Source: Prosopocoilus inquinatus | Lineage: Eukaryota > Arthropoda > Insecta > Coleoptera > Lucanidae | DNA: 64,000 nt | Direction of reading: 5' to 3' | NCBI GenBank assembly: GCA_036172665.1 | Contig: JAYKNF010000014.1 | Coordinates: 124,001-188,000 of the forward strand | Shown: piece by piece, positions 40,172-53,435 of the stretch | Position numbering within the stretch: position 1 is the first letter of the stretch | Layout of the letters: each line of letters starts with the position of its first letter | The notes under the pieces: model-generated | Told to the model about the DNA's origin: nothing | The model's database searches: none | Seen by the model: the letters and a program-made list of their open reading frames with translations, nothing else | Made by a program: the position numbers and the translations under genes

Positions 40172-42555
40172 GTGTTGTTTCGTTCAAAACTATTTCCAGC
40201 TTCTGCTGCGTCCGATAACTATGTATCTCACATCAGGGTTACTGGAGTCCGTCCAAACTTCAAATAACATGATAGATGAGTAAGGATCGATTAGATACAT
40301 CACAGGAACAACGCTAATACGTGTTGTTTCGTTTAAAACTATTTCCAGCTTCTGCTGCGTCCGAAAACGTCGTATATCACATCAGAGTTACTGGAGTCCA
40401 TCGAAACGTCAAATAACATGATAGATGAGTAAGGATCGATTAGATATATCACAGGAACAACGCTAATACGTCTTGCTTTGTTTAAAACTATTTCCAGCTT
40501 CTGCTGCGTCCGAAAATGTCGTATCTCACATCAAAGTTACTGGAGTCCATCGAAACGTCAAATAACATGATAGATAAGCAAGGATCGATTAGATACAGCA
40601 CAGGAACAACGCTAATGCGTGTTGTTTCGTTTAAAACTATTTCTAGCTTCAGCTGCGTCCGAGAACTTCGTATCTCACATCTAAGTTACTGGAGTCCATC
40701 GTAACGCCAAATAACATGTTAGATAAGTAAGGATCGTTTAGATACATCACAGGAACAACGCTAATACGTGTTGTTTCGTTCAAAATTATTTCCAGCTTCT
40801 ACCGCGTCCGAGAACTTTGTATCTCTCATCAGAGTTACTGGAGTCCGTCCAAACGTCAAATAACATGATAGATGAGTAAGGATCGATTAGATACATCACA
40901 GGAACAACGCTAATATGTGTTGCTTCGTTTCAAACTATTTCCAGCTGCTGCTGCGTCCGAAAATTTCGTATCTCACATTAGAGTTACTGGAGTCCATCGA
41001 AACGTCAAATAACATAGCAGCTAAGTAAGGATCGATTAGATACATCACAGGAACAACGTTAATACGTGTTGTTTCGTTCAAAACTATTTCCAGTTTCTGC
41101 TGCGTCCAAAAACTTTGTATCTCACATCAGAGTTACTGGAGTCCATCCAAACGTCAAATAACATGATAGATGAGTAAGGATCGATTAGATACATCACAGG
41201 AACAACGCTAATACGTGTTGTTTCGTTTAAAACTATTTCCAGCTTCTGCTGCGTCCGAAAACTTCGTATCTCACATCAGAGCTACTGGAGTCCATCGAAA
41301 CGCCAAATAGCATGATAGATGAGTAAGGATCGATTAGATACATCACAGGAACAACGCTAATACGTGTTGTTTCATTTAAAACTATTTCCAGCTTCAGCTG
41401 CGTCCGAGAACTTCGTATCTCACATCAAAGTTACTGGAGTCCATCGAAACGCCAAATAACATGATAGATGAGTAAGGATCGATTAGATACATCACAGGAA
41501 CAACGCTAATGCGTGTTGTTTCGTTTGAAACTATTTCCAGCTTCTGCTGCGTCCGAAAACGTCGTATCTCACATCAGAGCTACTGGAGTTCATCGAAACG
41601 CCAAATAACATGATATATGAGTAAGGATCGATTAGATACAGCACAGGAACAACGCTAATACGTGTTGTTTCGTTTAAAACTATTTCCAGCTCCTGCTGCG
41701 TCCAAAAACTTTGTATCTCACATCAGACTTACTGGAGTCCATCCAAACGTCAAATAACATGTTAGATAAGTAAGGATCGTTTAGATACATCACAGGAACA
41801 ACGCTAATACCTGTTGCTTCGTTCAAAACTATTTCCAGTTTCTACTGCGTCCGAGAACTTTGTATCTCTCATCAGAGTTACTGGAGTCCGTCCGAACGTC
41901 AAATAACATGATAGATGAGTAAGGATCGATTAGATACAGCACAGGAACAACGCTAATACGTGTTGTTTCGTTTAAAACTATTTCCAGCTTCTGCTGCGTC
42001 CAAAAACTTTGTATCTCACATCAGAGTTACTGGAGTCCATCCAAACGTCAAATAACATGATAGATGAGTAAGGATCGATTAGATACAGCACATGAACAAC
42101 GCTAATACGTGTTGTTTCGTTCAAAACTATTTCCAGCTTCTGCTGCGTCCGATAACTTTGTATCTCACATCAGAGTTACTGGAGTCCGTCCAAACGTCAA
42201 ATAACATGATAGATGAGTAAGAATCGATTAGATACATCACAGGAACAACGCTAATACGTGTTGTTTCGTTTAAAACTATTTCCAGCTTCTGCTGCGTCCA
42301 AAAACTTTGTATCTCACATCAGAGTTACTGGAGTCCATCGAAATGCCAAATAACATGATAGATAAGTAAGGATCGATTAGATACTACACAGGAACAACGC
42401 TAATGCGTGTTGTTTCGTTTAAAACTATTTCCAGCTTCTGCTGCGTCCGAAAACTTCGTATCTCACATCAGAGTTACTGGAGTCCATCGAAATGTCAAAT
42501 AACATGATAGATAAGTAAGGATCGATTAGATACTACACAGGAACAACGCTAATAC
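40172..42555 (+). repeat. Higher-order repeat 3, copy a (16 monomers, 2384 bp)
   Basis: Units recur at 2384 bp = 16 x 149, for example GATAACTATG at about 40212 and 42596, and GAAAATGTCG near 40512 and 42896. Diagnostic monomers include TACGTCTTGCTTTG, TTCTACCGCGTCC, a GAACTTTGTATCTCTC unit with GTCCGTCCGAACG, a GATATATGAG unit with GAGCTACTGGAGTTC, and AATGCC or AATGTC ends. This domain also supplies the types seen in the first part of the inverted arm (53.6-57.0 kb). Confidence 0.92.
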
Positions 42556-44939
42556 GTGTTGTTTCCTTCAAAACTATTTCCAGCTTCTGCTGCGTCCGAT
42601 AACTATGTATCTCACATCAGGGTTACTGGAGTCCGTCCAAACTTCAAATAACATGATAGATGAGTAAGGATCGATTAGATACATCACAGGAACAACGCTA
42701 ATACGTGTTGTTTCGTTTAAAACTATTTCCAGCTTCTGCTGCGTCCGAAAACGTCGTATATCACATCAGAGTTACTGGAGTCCATCGAAACGTCAAATAA
42801 CATGATAGATGAGTAAGGATCGATTAGATATATCACAGGAACAACGCTAATACGTCTTGCTTTGTTTAAAACTATTTCCAGCTTCTGCTGCGTCCGAAAA
42901 TGTCGTATCTCACATCAAAGTTACTGGAGTCCATCGAAACGTCAAATAACATGATAGATAAGCAAGGATCGATTAGATACAGCACAGGAACAACGCTAAT
43001 GCGTGTTGTTTCGTTTAAAACTATTTCTAGCTTCAGCTGCGTCCGAGAACTTCGTATCTCACATCTAAGTTACTGGAGTCCATCGTAACGCCAAATAACA
43101 TGTTAGATAAGTAAGGATCGTTTAGATACATCACAGGAACAACGCTAATACGTGTTGTTTCGTTCAAAATTATTTCCAGCTTCTACCGCGTCCGAGAACT
43201 TTGTATCTCTCATCAGAGTTACTGGAGTCCGTCCAAACGTCAAATAACATGATAGATGAGTAAGGATCGATTAGATACATCACAGGAACAACGCTAATAT
43301 GTGTTGCTTCGTTTCAAACTATTTCCAGCTGCTGCTGCGTCCGAAAATTTCGTATCTCACATTAGAGTTACTGGAGTCCATCGAAACGTCAAATAACATA
43401 GCAGCTAAGTAAGGATCGATTAGATACATCATAGGAACAACGTTAATACGTGTTGTTTCGTTCAAAACTATTTCCAGTTTCTGCTGCGTCCAAAAACTTT
43501 GTATCTCACATCAGAGTTACTGGAGTCCATCCAAACGTCAAATAACATGATAGATGAGTAAGGATCGATTAGATACATCACAGGAACAACGCTAATACGT
43601 GTTGTTTCGTTTAAAACTATTTCCAGCTTCTGCTGCGTCCGAAAACTTCGTATCTCACATCAGAGCTACTGGAGTCCATCGAAACGCCAAATAGCATGAT
43701 AGATGAGTAAGGATCGATTAGATACATCACAGGAACAACGCTAATACGTGTTGTTTCATTTAAAACTATTTCCAGCTTCAGCTGCGTCCGAGAACTTCGT
43801 ATCTCACATCAAAGTTACTGGAGTCCATCGAAACGCCAAATAACATGATAGATGAGTAAGGATCGATTAGATACATCACAGGAACAACGCTAATGCGTGT
43901 TGTTTCGTTTGAAACTATTTCCAGCTTCTGCTGCGTCCGAAAACGTCGTATCTCACATCAGAGCTACTGGAGTTCATCGAAACGCCAAATAACATGATAT
44001 ATGAGTAAGGATCGATTAGATACAGCACAGGAACAACGCTAATACGTGTTGTTTCGTTTAAAACTATTTCCAGCTCCTGCTGCGTCCAAAAACTTTGTAT
44101 CTCACATCAGACTTACTGGAGTCCATCCAAACGTCAAATAACATGTTAGATAAGTAAGGATCGTTTAGATACATCACAGGAACAACGCTAATACCTGTTG
44201 CTTCGTTCAAAACTATTTCCAGTTTCTACTGCGTCCGAGAACTTTGTATCTCTCATCAGAGTTACTGGAGTCCGTCCGAACGTCAAATAACATGATAGAT
44301 GAGTAAGGATCGATTAGATACAGCACAGGAACAACGCTAATACGTGTTGTTTCGTTTAAAACTATTTCCAGCTTCTGCTGCGTCCAAAAACTTTGTATCT
44401 CACATCAGAGTTACTGGAGTCCATCCAAACGTCAAATAACATGATAGATGAGTAAGGATCGATTAGATACAGCACATGAACAACGCTAATACGTGTTGTT
44501 TCGTTCAAAACTATTTCCAGCTTCTGCTGCGTCCGATAACTTTGTATCTCACATCAGAGTTACTGGAGTCCGTCCAAACGTCAAATAACATGATAGATGA
44601 GTAAGAATCGATTAGATACATCACAGGAACAACGCTAATACGTGTTGTTTCGTTTAAAACTATTTCCAGCTTCTGCTGCGTCCAAAAACTTTGTATCTCA
44701 CATCAGAGTTACTGGAGTCCATCGAAATGCCAAATAACATGATAGATAAGTAAGGATCGATTAGATACTACACAGGAACAACGCTAATGCGTGTTGTTTC
44801 GTTTAAAACTATTTCCAGCTTCTGCTGCGTCCGAAAACTTCGTATCTCACATCAGAGTTACTGGAGTCCATCGAAATGTCAAATAACATGATAGATGAGT
44901 AAGGATCGATTAGACACATCACAGGAACAACGCTAATAC
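42556..44939 (+). repeat. Higher-order repeat 3, copy b (16 monomers)
   Basis: Near-identical to copy a at +2384. Single-base differences include CATCATAGG near 43431 against CATCACAGG near 41047, and GTTTCCTTC near 42564 against GTTTCGTTC near 40180. Identity stops near 44893, where copy a has GATAAGTAAGG and this copy has GATGAGTAAGG followed by TAGACACATC. The last monomer is therefore a chimera leading into the next domain. Confidence 0.91.
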
Positions 44940-47472
44940 GTGTTGTTTCGTTCAAAACTATTTCCAGCTTCTGCTGCGTCCGATAACTTTGTATCTCACA
45001 TCAGAGTTACTGGAGTCTGTCCAAACGTCAAATAACTTGATAGATGAGTAAGGATCGATTAGATACATTACAGGAACAACGCTAATATGTGTTGTTTCGT
45101 TTAAAACTATTTCCAGCTGCTGCTGCCTCCGAAAACGTCGTATCTCACATCAGAGTTACTGGAGTCCATCGAAATGTCAAATAACATGATAGATAAGTAA
45201 GGATCGATTAGATACAGCACAGGAACAACGCTAATGCGTGTTGTTTCATTTAAAACTATTTCTAGCTTCAGCTGGGTCCGAGAACTTCGTATCTCATATC
45301 TAAGTTACTGGAGTTCATCGAAACGCCAAATAACATGATAGATGAGTAAGGATCGATTAGATACATCACAGGAACAACGCTAATGCGTGTTGTTTCGTTT
45401 AAAACTATTTCCAGCTTCTGCTGCGTCCGAAAATTTCGTATCTCACATTAGAGTTACTGGAGTCCATCGAAACGTCAAATAACATAGTAGCTAAGTAAGG
45501 ATCGATTAGATACATCACATGAACAATGCTAATGCGTGTTGTTTCGTTCAAAACTATTTCCAGCTTCTGCTGCGTCCGAAAACGTCGTATCTCACATCAG
45601 AGTTACTGGAGCCCATCGAAACGTCAAATAACATGATAGACAAGTAAGGATCGATTAGATACATCACAGGAACATCGCTAATGCGTGTTGTTTCGTTTAA
45701 AACTATTTCCAGCCTCTGCTGCGTCCGAAAACGTCGTATCTCACATCAGAGTTACTGGAGCCCATCGAAACGTCAAATAACATGATAGATAAGTAAGGAT
45801 CGATTAGATACAGCACAGGAACAACGCTAAAACGTGTTGTTTCGTTTACAACTATTTCCAGCTCCTGCTGCGTCCGAAAACTTCGTATCTCACATCTAAG
45901 TTACTGGAGTCCATCGAAACGCCAAATAACATGATAGATGAGTAAGGATCGATTAGATACATCACAGGAACAACGCTAATGCGTGTTGTTTCGTTTAAAA
46001 CTATTTCCAGCTTCTGCTGCGTCCGAGAACTTCGTATCTCACGTCAGGGTTACTGGAGTCCATCCAAACGTCAAATAACATAATAGATAAGTAAGGATCG
46101 ATTAGATACAGCACAGGAACAACGCTAATACGTGTTGTTTCGTTTAAAACTATTTCCAGCTCCTGCTGCGTCCAAAAACTTTGTATCTCACATCAGACTT
46201 ACTGGAGTCCATCCAAACGTCAAATAACATGTTAGATAAGTAAGGATCGTTTAGATACATCACAGGAACAACGCTAATACGTGTTGTTTCGTTCAAAACT
46301 ATTTCCAGCTTCTACTGCGTCCGAGAACTTTGTATCTCTCATCAGAGTTACTGGAGTCCGTCCAAACGTCAAATAACATGATAGATGAGTAAGGATCGAT
46401 TAGATACATCACAGGAACAACGCTAATATGTGTTGTTTCGTTTCAAACTATTTCCAGCTGCTGCTGCGTCTGAAAATTTCATATCTCACATTAGAGTTAC
46501 TAGAGTCCATCGAAACGTCAAATAACATAGTAGCTAAGTAAGGATCGATTAGATACATCACAGGAACAACGCTAATAAGTGTTGTTTCGTTCAAAACTAT
46601 TTCCAGCTTCTGCTGCGTCCAAAAACTTTGTATCTCACATCAGAGTTACTGGAGTCCATCCAAACGTTAAATAACATGATAGATGAGTAAGGATCGATTA
46701 GATACATCACAGGAACAACGCTGATAGGTGGTGTTTCGTTCAAAACTATTTCCAGCTTCTGCTGCGTCCAAAAACTTTGTATCTCACATCAGAGTTACTG
46801 GGGTCCATCCAAACGTCAAATAACATGATAGATGAGTAAGGATCGATCATATACATCACAGGAACAACGCTAATACGTGTTGTTTCGTTTAAAACTATTT
46901 CCAGCTTCTGCTGCGTCCGAAAACGTCGTATCTCACATCAGAGTTACTGGAGTCCATCGAAACGTCAAATAACATGATAGATAAGTAAGGATTGATTAGA
47001 TACAGCACAGGAACAACGCTAATACGTGTTGTTTCGTTTAAAACTATTTCCAGTTCCTGCTGCGTCCAAAAACTTTGTATCTCACATCAGAGTTACTGGA
47101 GTCCATCCAAACGTCAAATAACATGTTAGATAAGTAAGGATCGTTTAGATACTTCACAGGAACAACGCTAATACGTGTTGTTTCGTTCAAAACTATTTCC
47201 AGCTTCTGCTGCGTCCGATAACTTTGTATCTCACATCAGAGTTACTGGAGTCCGTCCAAACGTCAAATAACATGTTAGATAAGTAAGGATCGTTTAGATA
47301 CTTCACAGGAACAACGCTAATGCGTGTTGTTTCGTTTAAAACTATTTCTAGCTTCAGCTGCGTCCGAGAACTTCGTATCTCACATCTAAGTTACTGGAGT
47401 CCATCGAAACGCCAAATAACATGATAGATGAGTAAGGATCGATTAGATACATCACAGGAACAACGCTAATGC
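44940..47472 (+). repeat. Higher-order repeat 4, copy 1 (17 monomers, 2533 bp)
   Basis: The marker TGCTGCCTCCG occurs at 45121, 47654 and 50187, spacing 2533 = 17 x 149. Copy 1 has a monomer (47324 on, TTCTAGCTTCAGC type) that copy 2 lacks at its end. It lacks the additional GCCCATCG monomer of copies 2 and 3. It shares several types with HOR 1 (CAGCTGGGTCCG, GAGCCCATCG, TTTACAACTATT, CATAGTAGC), linking the leftmost domain with this one across the unrelated-looking HOR 2 and 3. Confidence 0.92.
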
Positions 47473-50005
47473 GTGTTGTTTCGTTTAAAACTATTTCCAG
47501 CTTCTGCTGCGTCCGATAACTTTGTATCTCACATCAGAGTTACTGGAGTCTGTCCAAACGTCAAATAACATGATAGATGAGTAAGGATCGATTAGATACA
47601 TTACAGGAACAACGCTAATATGTGTTGTTTCGTTTAAAACTATTTCCAGCTGCTGCTGCCTCCGAAAACGTCGTATCTCACATCAGAGTTACTGGAGTCC
47701 ATCGAAATGTCAAATAACATGATAGATAAGTAAGGATCGATTAGATACAGCACAGGAACAACGCTAATGCGTGTTGTTTCATTTAAAACTATTTCTAGCT
47801 TCAGCTGGGTCCGAGAACTTCGTATCTCACATCTAAGTTACTGGAGTTCATCGAAACGCCAAATAACATGATAGATGAGTAAGGATCGATTAGATACATC
47901 ACAGGAACAACGCTAATGCGTGTTGTTTCGTTTAAAACTATTTCCAGCTTCTGCTGCGTCCGAAAATTTCGTATCTCACATTAGAGTTACTGGAGTCCAT
48001 CGAAACGTCAAATAACATAGTAGCTAAGTAAGGATCGATTAGATACATCACAGGAACAATGCTAATGCGTGTTGTTTCGTTCAAAACTATTTCCAGCTTC
48101 TGCTGCGTCCGAAAACGTCGTATCTCACATCAGAGTTACTGGAGCCCATCGAAACGTCAAATAACATGATAGATAAGTAAGGATCGATTAGATACATCAC
48201 AGGAACATCGCTAATGCGTGTTGTTTCGTTTAAAACTATTTCCAGCCTCTGCTGCGTCCGAAAACGTCGTATCTCACATCAGAGTTACTGGAGCCCATCG
48301 AAACGTCAAATAACATGATAGATAAGTAAGGATCGATTAGATACAGCACAGGAACAACGCTAAAACGTGTTGTTTCGTTTAAAACTATTTCCAGCTTCTG
48401 CTGCGTCCGAAAACGTCGTATCTCACATCAGAGTTACTGGAGCCCATCGAAACGTCAAATAACATGATAGATAAGTAAGGATCGATTAGATACAGCACAG
48501 GAACAACGCTAAAACGTGTTGTTTCGTTTACAACTATTTCCAGCTCCTGCTGCGTCCGAAAACTTCGTATCTCACATCTAAGTTACTGGAGTCCATCGAA
48601 ACGCCAAATAACATGATAGATGAGTAAGGATCGATTAGATACATCACAGGAACAACGCTAATGCGTGTTGTTTCGTTTAAAACTATTTCCAGCTTCTGCT
48701 GCGTCCGAGAACTTCGTATCTCACGTCAGGGTTACTGGAGTCCATCCAAACGTCAAATAACATAATAGATAAGTAAGGATCGATTAGATACAGCACAGGA
48801 ACAACGCTAATACGTGTTGTTTCGTTTAAAACTATTTCCAGCTCCTGCTGCGTCCAAAAACTTTGTATCTCACATCAGACTTACTGGAGTCCATCCAAAC
48901 GTCAAATAACATGTTAGATAAGTAAGGATCGTTTAGATACATCACAGGAACAACGCTAATACGTGTTGTTTCGTTCAAAACTATTTCCAGCTTCTACTGC
49001 GTCCGAGAACTTTGTATCTCTCATCAGAGTTACTGGAGTCCGTCCAAACGTCAAATAACATGATAGATGAGTAAGGATCGATTAGATACATCACAGGAAC
49101 AACGCTAATATGTGTTGTTTCGTTTCAAACTATTTCCAGCTGCTGCTGCGTCTGAAAATTTCATATCTCACATTAGAGTTACTAGAGTCCATCGAAACGT
49201 CAAATAACATAGTAGCTAAGTAAGGATCGATTAGATACATCACAGGAACAACGCTAATACGTGTTGTTTCGTTCAAAACTATTTCCAGCTTCTGCTGCGT
49301 CCAAAAACTTTGTATCTCACATCAGAGTTACTGGAGTCCATCCAAACGTCAAATAACATGATAGATGAGTAAGGATAGATTAGATACATCACAGGAACAA
49401 CGCTAATAGGTGATGTTTCGTTCAAAACTATTTCCAGCTTCTGCTGCGTCCAAAAACTTTGTATCTCACATCAGAGTTACTGGGGTCCATCCAAACGTCA
49501 AATAACATGATAGATGAGTAAGGATCGATCATATACATCACAGGAACAACGCTAATACGTGTTGTTTCGTTTAAAACTATTTCCAGCTTCTGCTGCGTCC
49601 GAAAACGTCGTATCTCACATCAGAGTTACTGGAGTCCATCGAAACGTCAAATAACATGATAGATAAGTAAGGATTGATTAGATACAGCACAGGAACAACG
49701 CTAATACGTGTTGTTTCGTTTAAAACTATTTCCAGTTCCTGCTGCGTCCAAAAACTTTGTATCTCACATCAGAGTTACTGGAGTCCATCCAAACGTCAAA
49801 TAACATGTTAGATAAGTAAGGATCGTTTAGATACTTCACAGGAACAACGCTAATACGTGTTGTTTCGTTCAAAACTATTTCCAGCTTCTGCTGCGTCCGA
49901 TAACTTTGTATCTCACATCAGAGTTACTGGAGTCCGTCCAAACGTCAAATAACATGTTAGATAAGTAAGGATCGTTTAGATACATCACAGGAACAACGCT
50001 AATGC
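47473..50005 (+). repeat. Higher-order repeat 4, copy 2 (17 monomers, one gained, one lost)
   Basis: Same period as copy 1, but a monomer at 48367-48515 (AAAACGTG start, GAAAACGTCG, GAGCCCATCG) is extra, and the TTCTAGCTTCAGC monomer at the end is missing, so total length is unchanged. It has the GGTGATGTTTCG unit at 49410-49558, corresponding to the GGTGGTGTTTCG unit of copy 1 near 46729. Confidence 0.9.
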
Positions 50006-52538
50006 GTGTTGTTTCGTTTAAAACTATTTCCAGCTTCTGCTGCGTCCGATAACTTTGTATCTCACATCAGAGTTACTGGAGTCTGTCCAAACGTCAAATA
50101 ACATGATAGATGAGTAAGGATCGATTAGATACATTACAGGAACAACGCTAATATGTGTTGTTTCGTTTAAAACTATTTCCAGCTGCTGCTGCCTCCGAAA
50201 ACGTCGTATCTCACATCAGAGTTACTGGAGTCCATCGAAATGTCAAATAACATGATAGATAAGTAAGGATCGATTAGATACAGCACAGGAACAACGCTAA
50301 TGCGTGTTGTTTCATTTAAAACTATTTCTAGCTTCAGCTGGGTCCGAGAACTTCGTATCTCACATCTAAGTTACTGGAGTTCATCGAAACGCCAAATAAC
50401 ATGATAGATGAGTAAGGATCGATTAGATACATCACAGGAACAACGCTAATGCGTGTTGTTTCGTTTAAAACTATTTCCAGCTTCTGCTGCGTCCGAAAAT
50501 TTCGTATCTCACATTAGAGTTACTGGAGTCCATCGAAACGTCAAATAACATAGTAGCTAAGTAAGGATCGATTAGATACATCACAGGAACAATGCTAATG
50601 CGTGTTGTTTCGTTCAAAACTATTTCCAGCTTCTGCTGCGTCCGAAAACGTCGTATCTCACATCAGAGTTACTGGAGCCCATCGAAACGTCAAATAACAT
50701 GATAGATAAGTAAGGATCGATTAGATACATCACAGGAACATCGCTAATGCGTGTTGTTTCGTTTAAAACTATTTCCAGCCTCTGCTGCGTCCGAAAACGT
50801 CGTATCTCACATCAGAGTTACTGGAGCCCATCGAAACGTCAAATAACATGATAGATAAGTAAGGATCGATTAGATACAGCACAGGAACAACGCTAAAACG
50901 TGTTGTTTCGTTTAAAACTATTTCCAGCTTCTGCTGCGTCCGAAAACGTCGTATCTCACATCAGAGTTACTGGAGCCCATCGAAACGTCAAATAACATGA
51001 TAGATAAGTAAGGATCGATTAGATACAGCACAGGAACAACGCTAAAACGTGTTGTTTCGTTTACAACTATTTCCAGCTCCTGCTGCGTCCGAAAACTTCG
51101 TATCTCACATCTAAGTTACTGGAGTCCATCGAAACGCCAAATAACATGATAGATGAGTAAGGATCGATTAGATACATCACAGGAACAACGCTAATGCGTG
51201 TTGTTTCGTTTAAAACTATTTCCAGCTTCTGCTGCGTCCGAGAACTTCGTATCTCACGTCAGGGTTACTGGAGTCCATCCAAACGTCAAATAACATAATA
51301 GATAAGTAAGGATCGATTAGATACAGCACAGGAACAACGCTAATACGTGTTGTTTCGTTTAAAACTATTTCCAGCTCCTGCTGCGTCCAAAAACTTTGTA
51401 TCTCACATCAGACTTACTGGAGTCCATCCAAACGTCAAATAACATGTTAGATAAGTAAGGATCGTTTAGATACATCACAGGAACAACGCTAATACGTGTT
51501 GTTTCGTTCAAAACTATTTCCAGCTTCTACTGCGTCCGAGAACTTTGTATCTCTCATCAGAGTTACTGGAGTCCGTCCAAACGTCAAATAACATGATAGA
51601 TGAGTAAGGATCGATTAGATACATCACAGGAACAACGCTAATATGTGTTGTTTCGTTTCAAACTATTTCCAGCTGCTGCTGCGTCTGAAAATTTCATATC
51701 TCACATTAGAGTTACTAGAGTCCATCGAAACGTCAAATAACATAGTAGCTAAGTAAGGATCGATTAGATACATCACAGGAACAACGCTAATACGTGTTGT
51801 TTCGTTCAAAACTATTTCCAGCTTCTGCTGCGTCCAAAAACTTTGTATCTCACATCAGAGTTACTGGGGTCCATCCAAACGTCAAATAACATGATAGATG
51901 AGTAAGGATCGATCATATACATCACAGGAACAACGCTAATACGTGTTGTTTCGTTTAAAACTATTTCCAGCTTCTGCTGCGTCCGAAAACGTCGTATCTC
52001 ACATCAGAGTTACTGGAGTCCATCGAAACGTCAAATAACATGATAGATAAGTAAGGATTGATTAGATACAGCACAGGAACAACGCTAATACGTGTTGTTT
52101 CGTTTAAAACTATTTCCAGTTCCTGCTGCGTCCAAAAACTTTGTATCTCACATCAGAGTTACTGGAGTCCATCCAAACGTCAAATAACATGTTAGATAAG
52201 TAAGGATCGTTTAGATACTTCACAGGAACAACGCTAATACGTGTTGTTTCGTTCAAAACTATTTCCAGCTTCTGCTGCGTCCGATAACTTTGTATCTCAC
52301 ATCAGAGTTACTGGAGTCCGTCCAAACGTCAAATAACATGTTAGATAAGTAAGGATCGTTTAGATACTTCACAGGAACAACGCTAATGCGTGTTGTTTCG
52401 TTTAAAACTATTTCTAGCTTCAGCTGCGTCCGAGAACTTCGTATCTCACATCTAAGTTACTGGAGTCCATCGAAACGCCAAATAACATGATAGATGAGTA
52501 AGGATCGATTAGATACATCACAGGAACAACGCTAATGC
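50006..52538 (+). repeat. Higher-order repeat 4, copy 3 (17 monomers)
   Basis: Shares the extra GCCCATCG monomer with copy 2 (50900-51048), lacks the GGTGATG/GGTGGTG monomer, and keeps the terminal TTCTAGCTTCAGC monomer (52390) as copy 1 does. Whole-monomer gains and losses again balance to exactly 17 units. The next unit (52539) departs from the pattern, ending the domain. Confidence 0.9.
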
Positions 52539-53427
52539 GTGTTGTTTCGTTTAAAACTATTTCCAGCTTCTGCTGCGTCCGAAAACGTCGTATCACACAT
52601 CAGAGTTACTGGAGCCCATCGAAACGTCAAATAACATGATAGATAAGTAAGGATCGATTAGATACAGCACAGGAACAACGCTAAAACGTGTTGTTTCGTT
52701 TACAACTATTTCCAGCTCCTGCTGCGTCCGAAAACTTCGTATCTCACGTCAGGGTTACTGGAGTCCATCCAAACGTCAAATAACATAATAGATAAGTAAG
52801 GATCGATTAGATACAGCACAGGAACAACGCTAATACGTGTTGTTTCGTTTAAAACTATTTCCAGCTTCTGCTGCGTCCAAAAACTTTGTATCTCACATCA
52901 GAGTTACTGGAGTCCATCCAAACGTCAAATAACATGATAGATGAGTAAGGATCGATTAGATACATCACAGGAACAACGCTAATACGTGTTGTTTCGTTTA
53001 AAACTATTTCCAGCTCCTGCTGCGTCCAAAAACTTTGTATCTCACATCAGACTTACTGGAGTCCATCCAAACTTTAAATAACATGTTAGATAAGTAAGGA
53101 TCGTTTAGATACATCACAGGAACAACGCTAATACGTGTTGTTTCGTTCAAAACTATTTCCAGTTTCTGCTGCGTCCGAGAACTTTGTATCTCACATCAGA
53201 GTTACTGGAGTCCGTCCAAACGTCAAATAACATGATAGATGAGTAAGGATCGATTAGATACATCACAGGAACAACGCTAATACGTGTTGTTTCGTTCAAA
53301 ACTATTTCCAGCTTCTGCTGCGTCCAAAAACTTTGTATCTCACATCAAAGTTACTGGAGTCCATCCAAACGCAAAATAACATGATAGATGAGTAATTATC
53401 GATTAGATACATCACAGGAACATCGCT
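52539..53427 (+). repeat. Terminal mixed monomers before the orientation switch
   Basis: Six units of different types without visible HOR. The first has TATCACACATC in place of TATCTCACATC. The last, 53284-53427, is the type that opens HOR 1 (GCAAAATAAC, GAGTAATTATCG, AACATCGCT; compare the units at 1 and 7302) and is cut 5 bp short of a full unit by the inversion. Confidence 0.9.
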
Positions 53428-53435
53428 TAATCGAT
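53398..53435. repeat. Array orientation switch with inverted repeat and 22-base loop
   Basis: The + array ends at CATCGCT (53427) and the - array begins at TAATCGATCC (53428) with no intervening base. The bases predicted next on either side do not match across the join, so I see no microhomology. ATCGATTA at 53398-53405 faces TAATCGAT at 53428-53435 across a 22-base loop. Beyond this the two arms remain complementary with scattered mismatches (ATGATAGATGAGTAATT against the complement of CCTTACTTATCTATCAT) and, at monomer level, for at least the 10.5 kb available on the right. Confidence 0.95.

Larger units (their letters stand above)
1..53427 (+). repeat. Satellite array, + orientation, 149 bp monomer
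   Basis: About 359 head-to-tail monomers. Using GTGTTG as base 1, landmarks at 6, 155, 304, 453, 602, 751 and 900 are each 149 bp apart, and long-range checks (6 to 14310 is 96 units, 15290 to 39875 is 165, 40023 to 53284 is 89) stay exactly in register. Compensating indels between sampled landmarks are not excluded. A typical unit has 59 G+C of 149 bases. Because 149 is not a multiple of 3, every reading frame shifts from unit to unit and is soon closed. No unique sequence, mobile element or gene interrupts the array. The layered higher-order structure is typical of centromeric or pericentromeric satellites in eukaryotes; that location is inference. Confidence 0.98.

Noticed and set aside
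40516..40704. 62-codon open reading frame, repeated identically at 42900-43088
   Set aside because: The two are the same position in the two copies of the 2384 bp HOR. Identity comes from the recent duplication, not protein constraint. The frame reads one unit in two different frames because 149 is not divisible by 3.
1..53427. CRISPR array
   Set aside because: Repeats are 149 bp and directly adjoining, with no short repeat separated by unique spacers.
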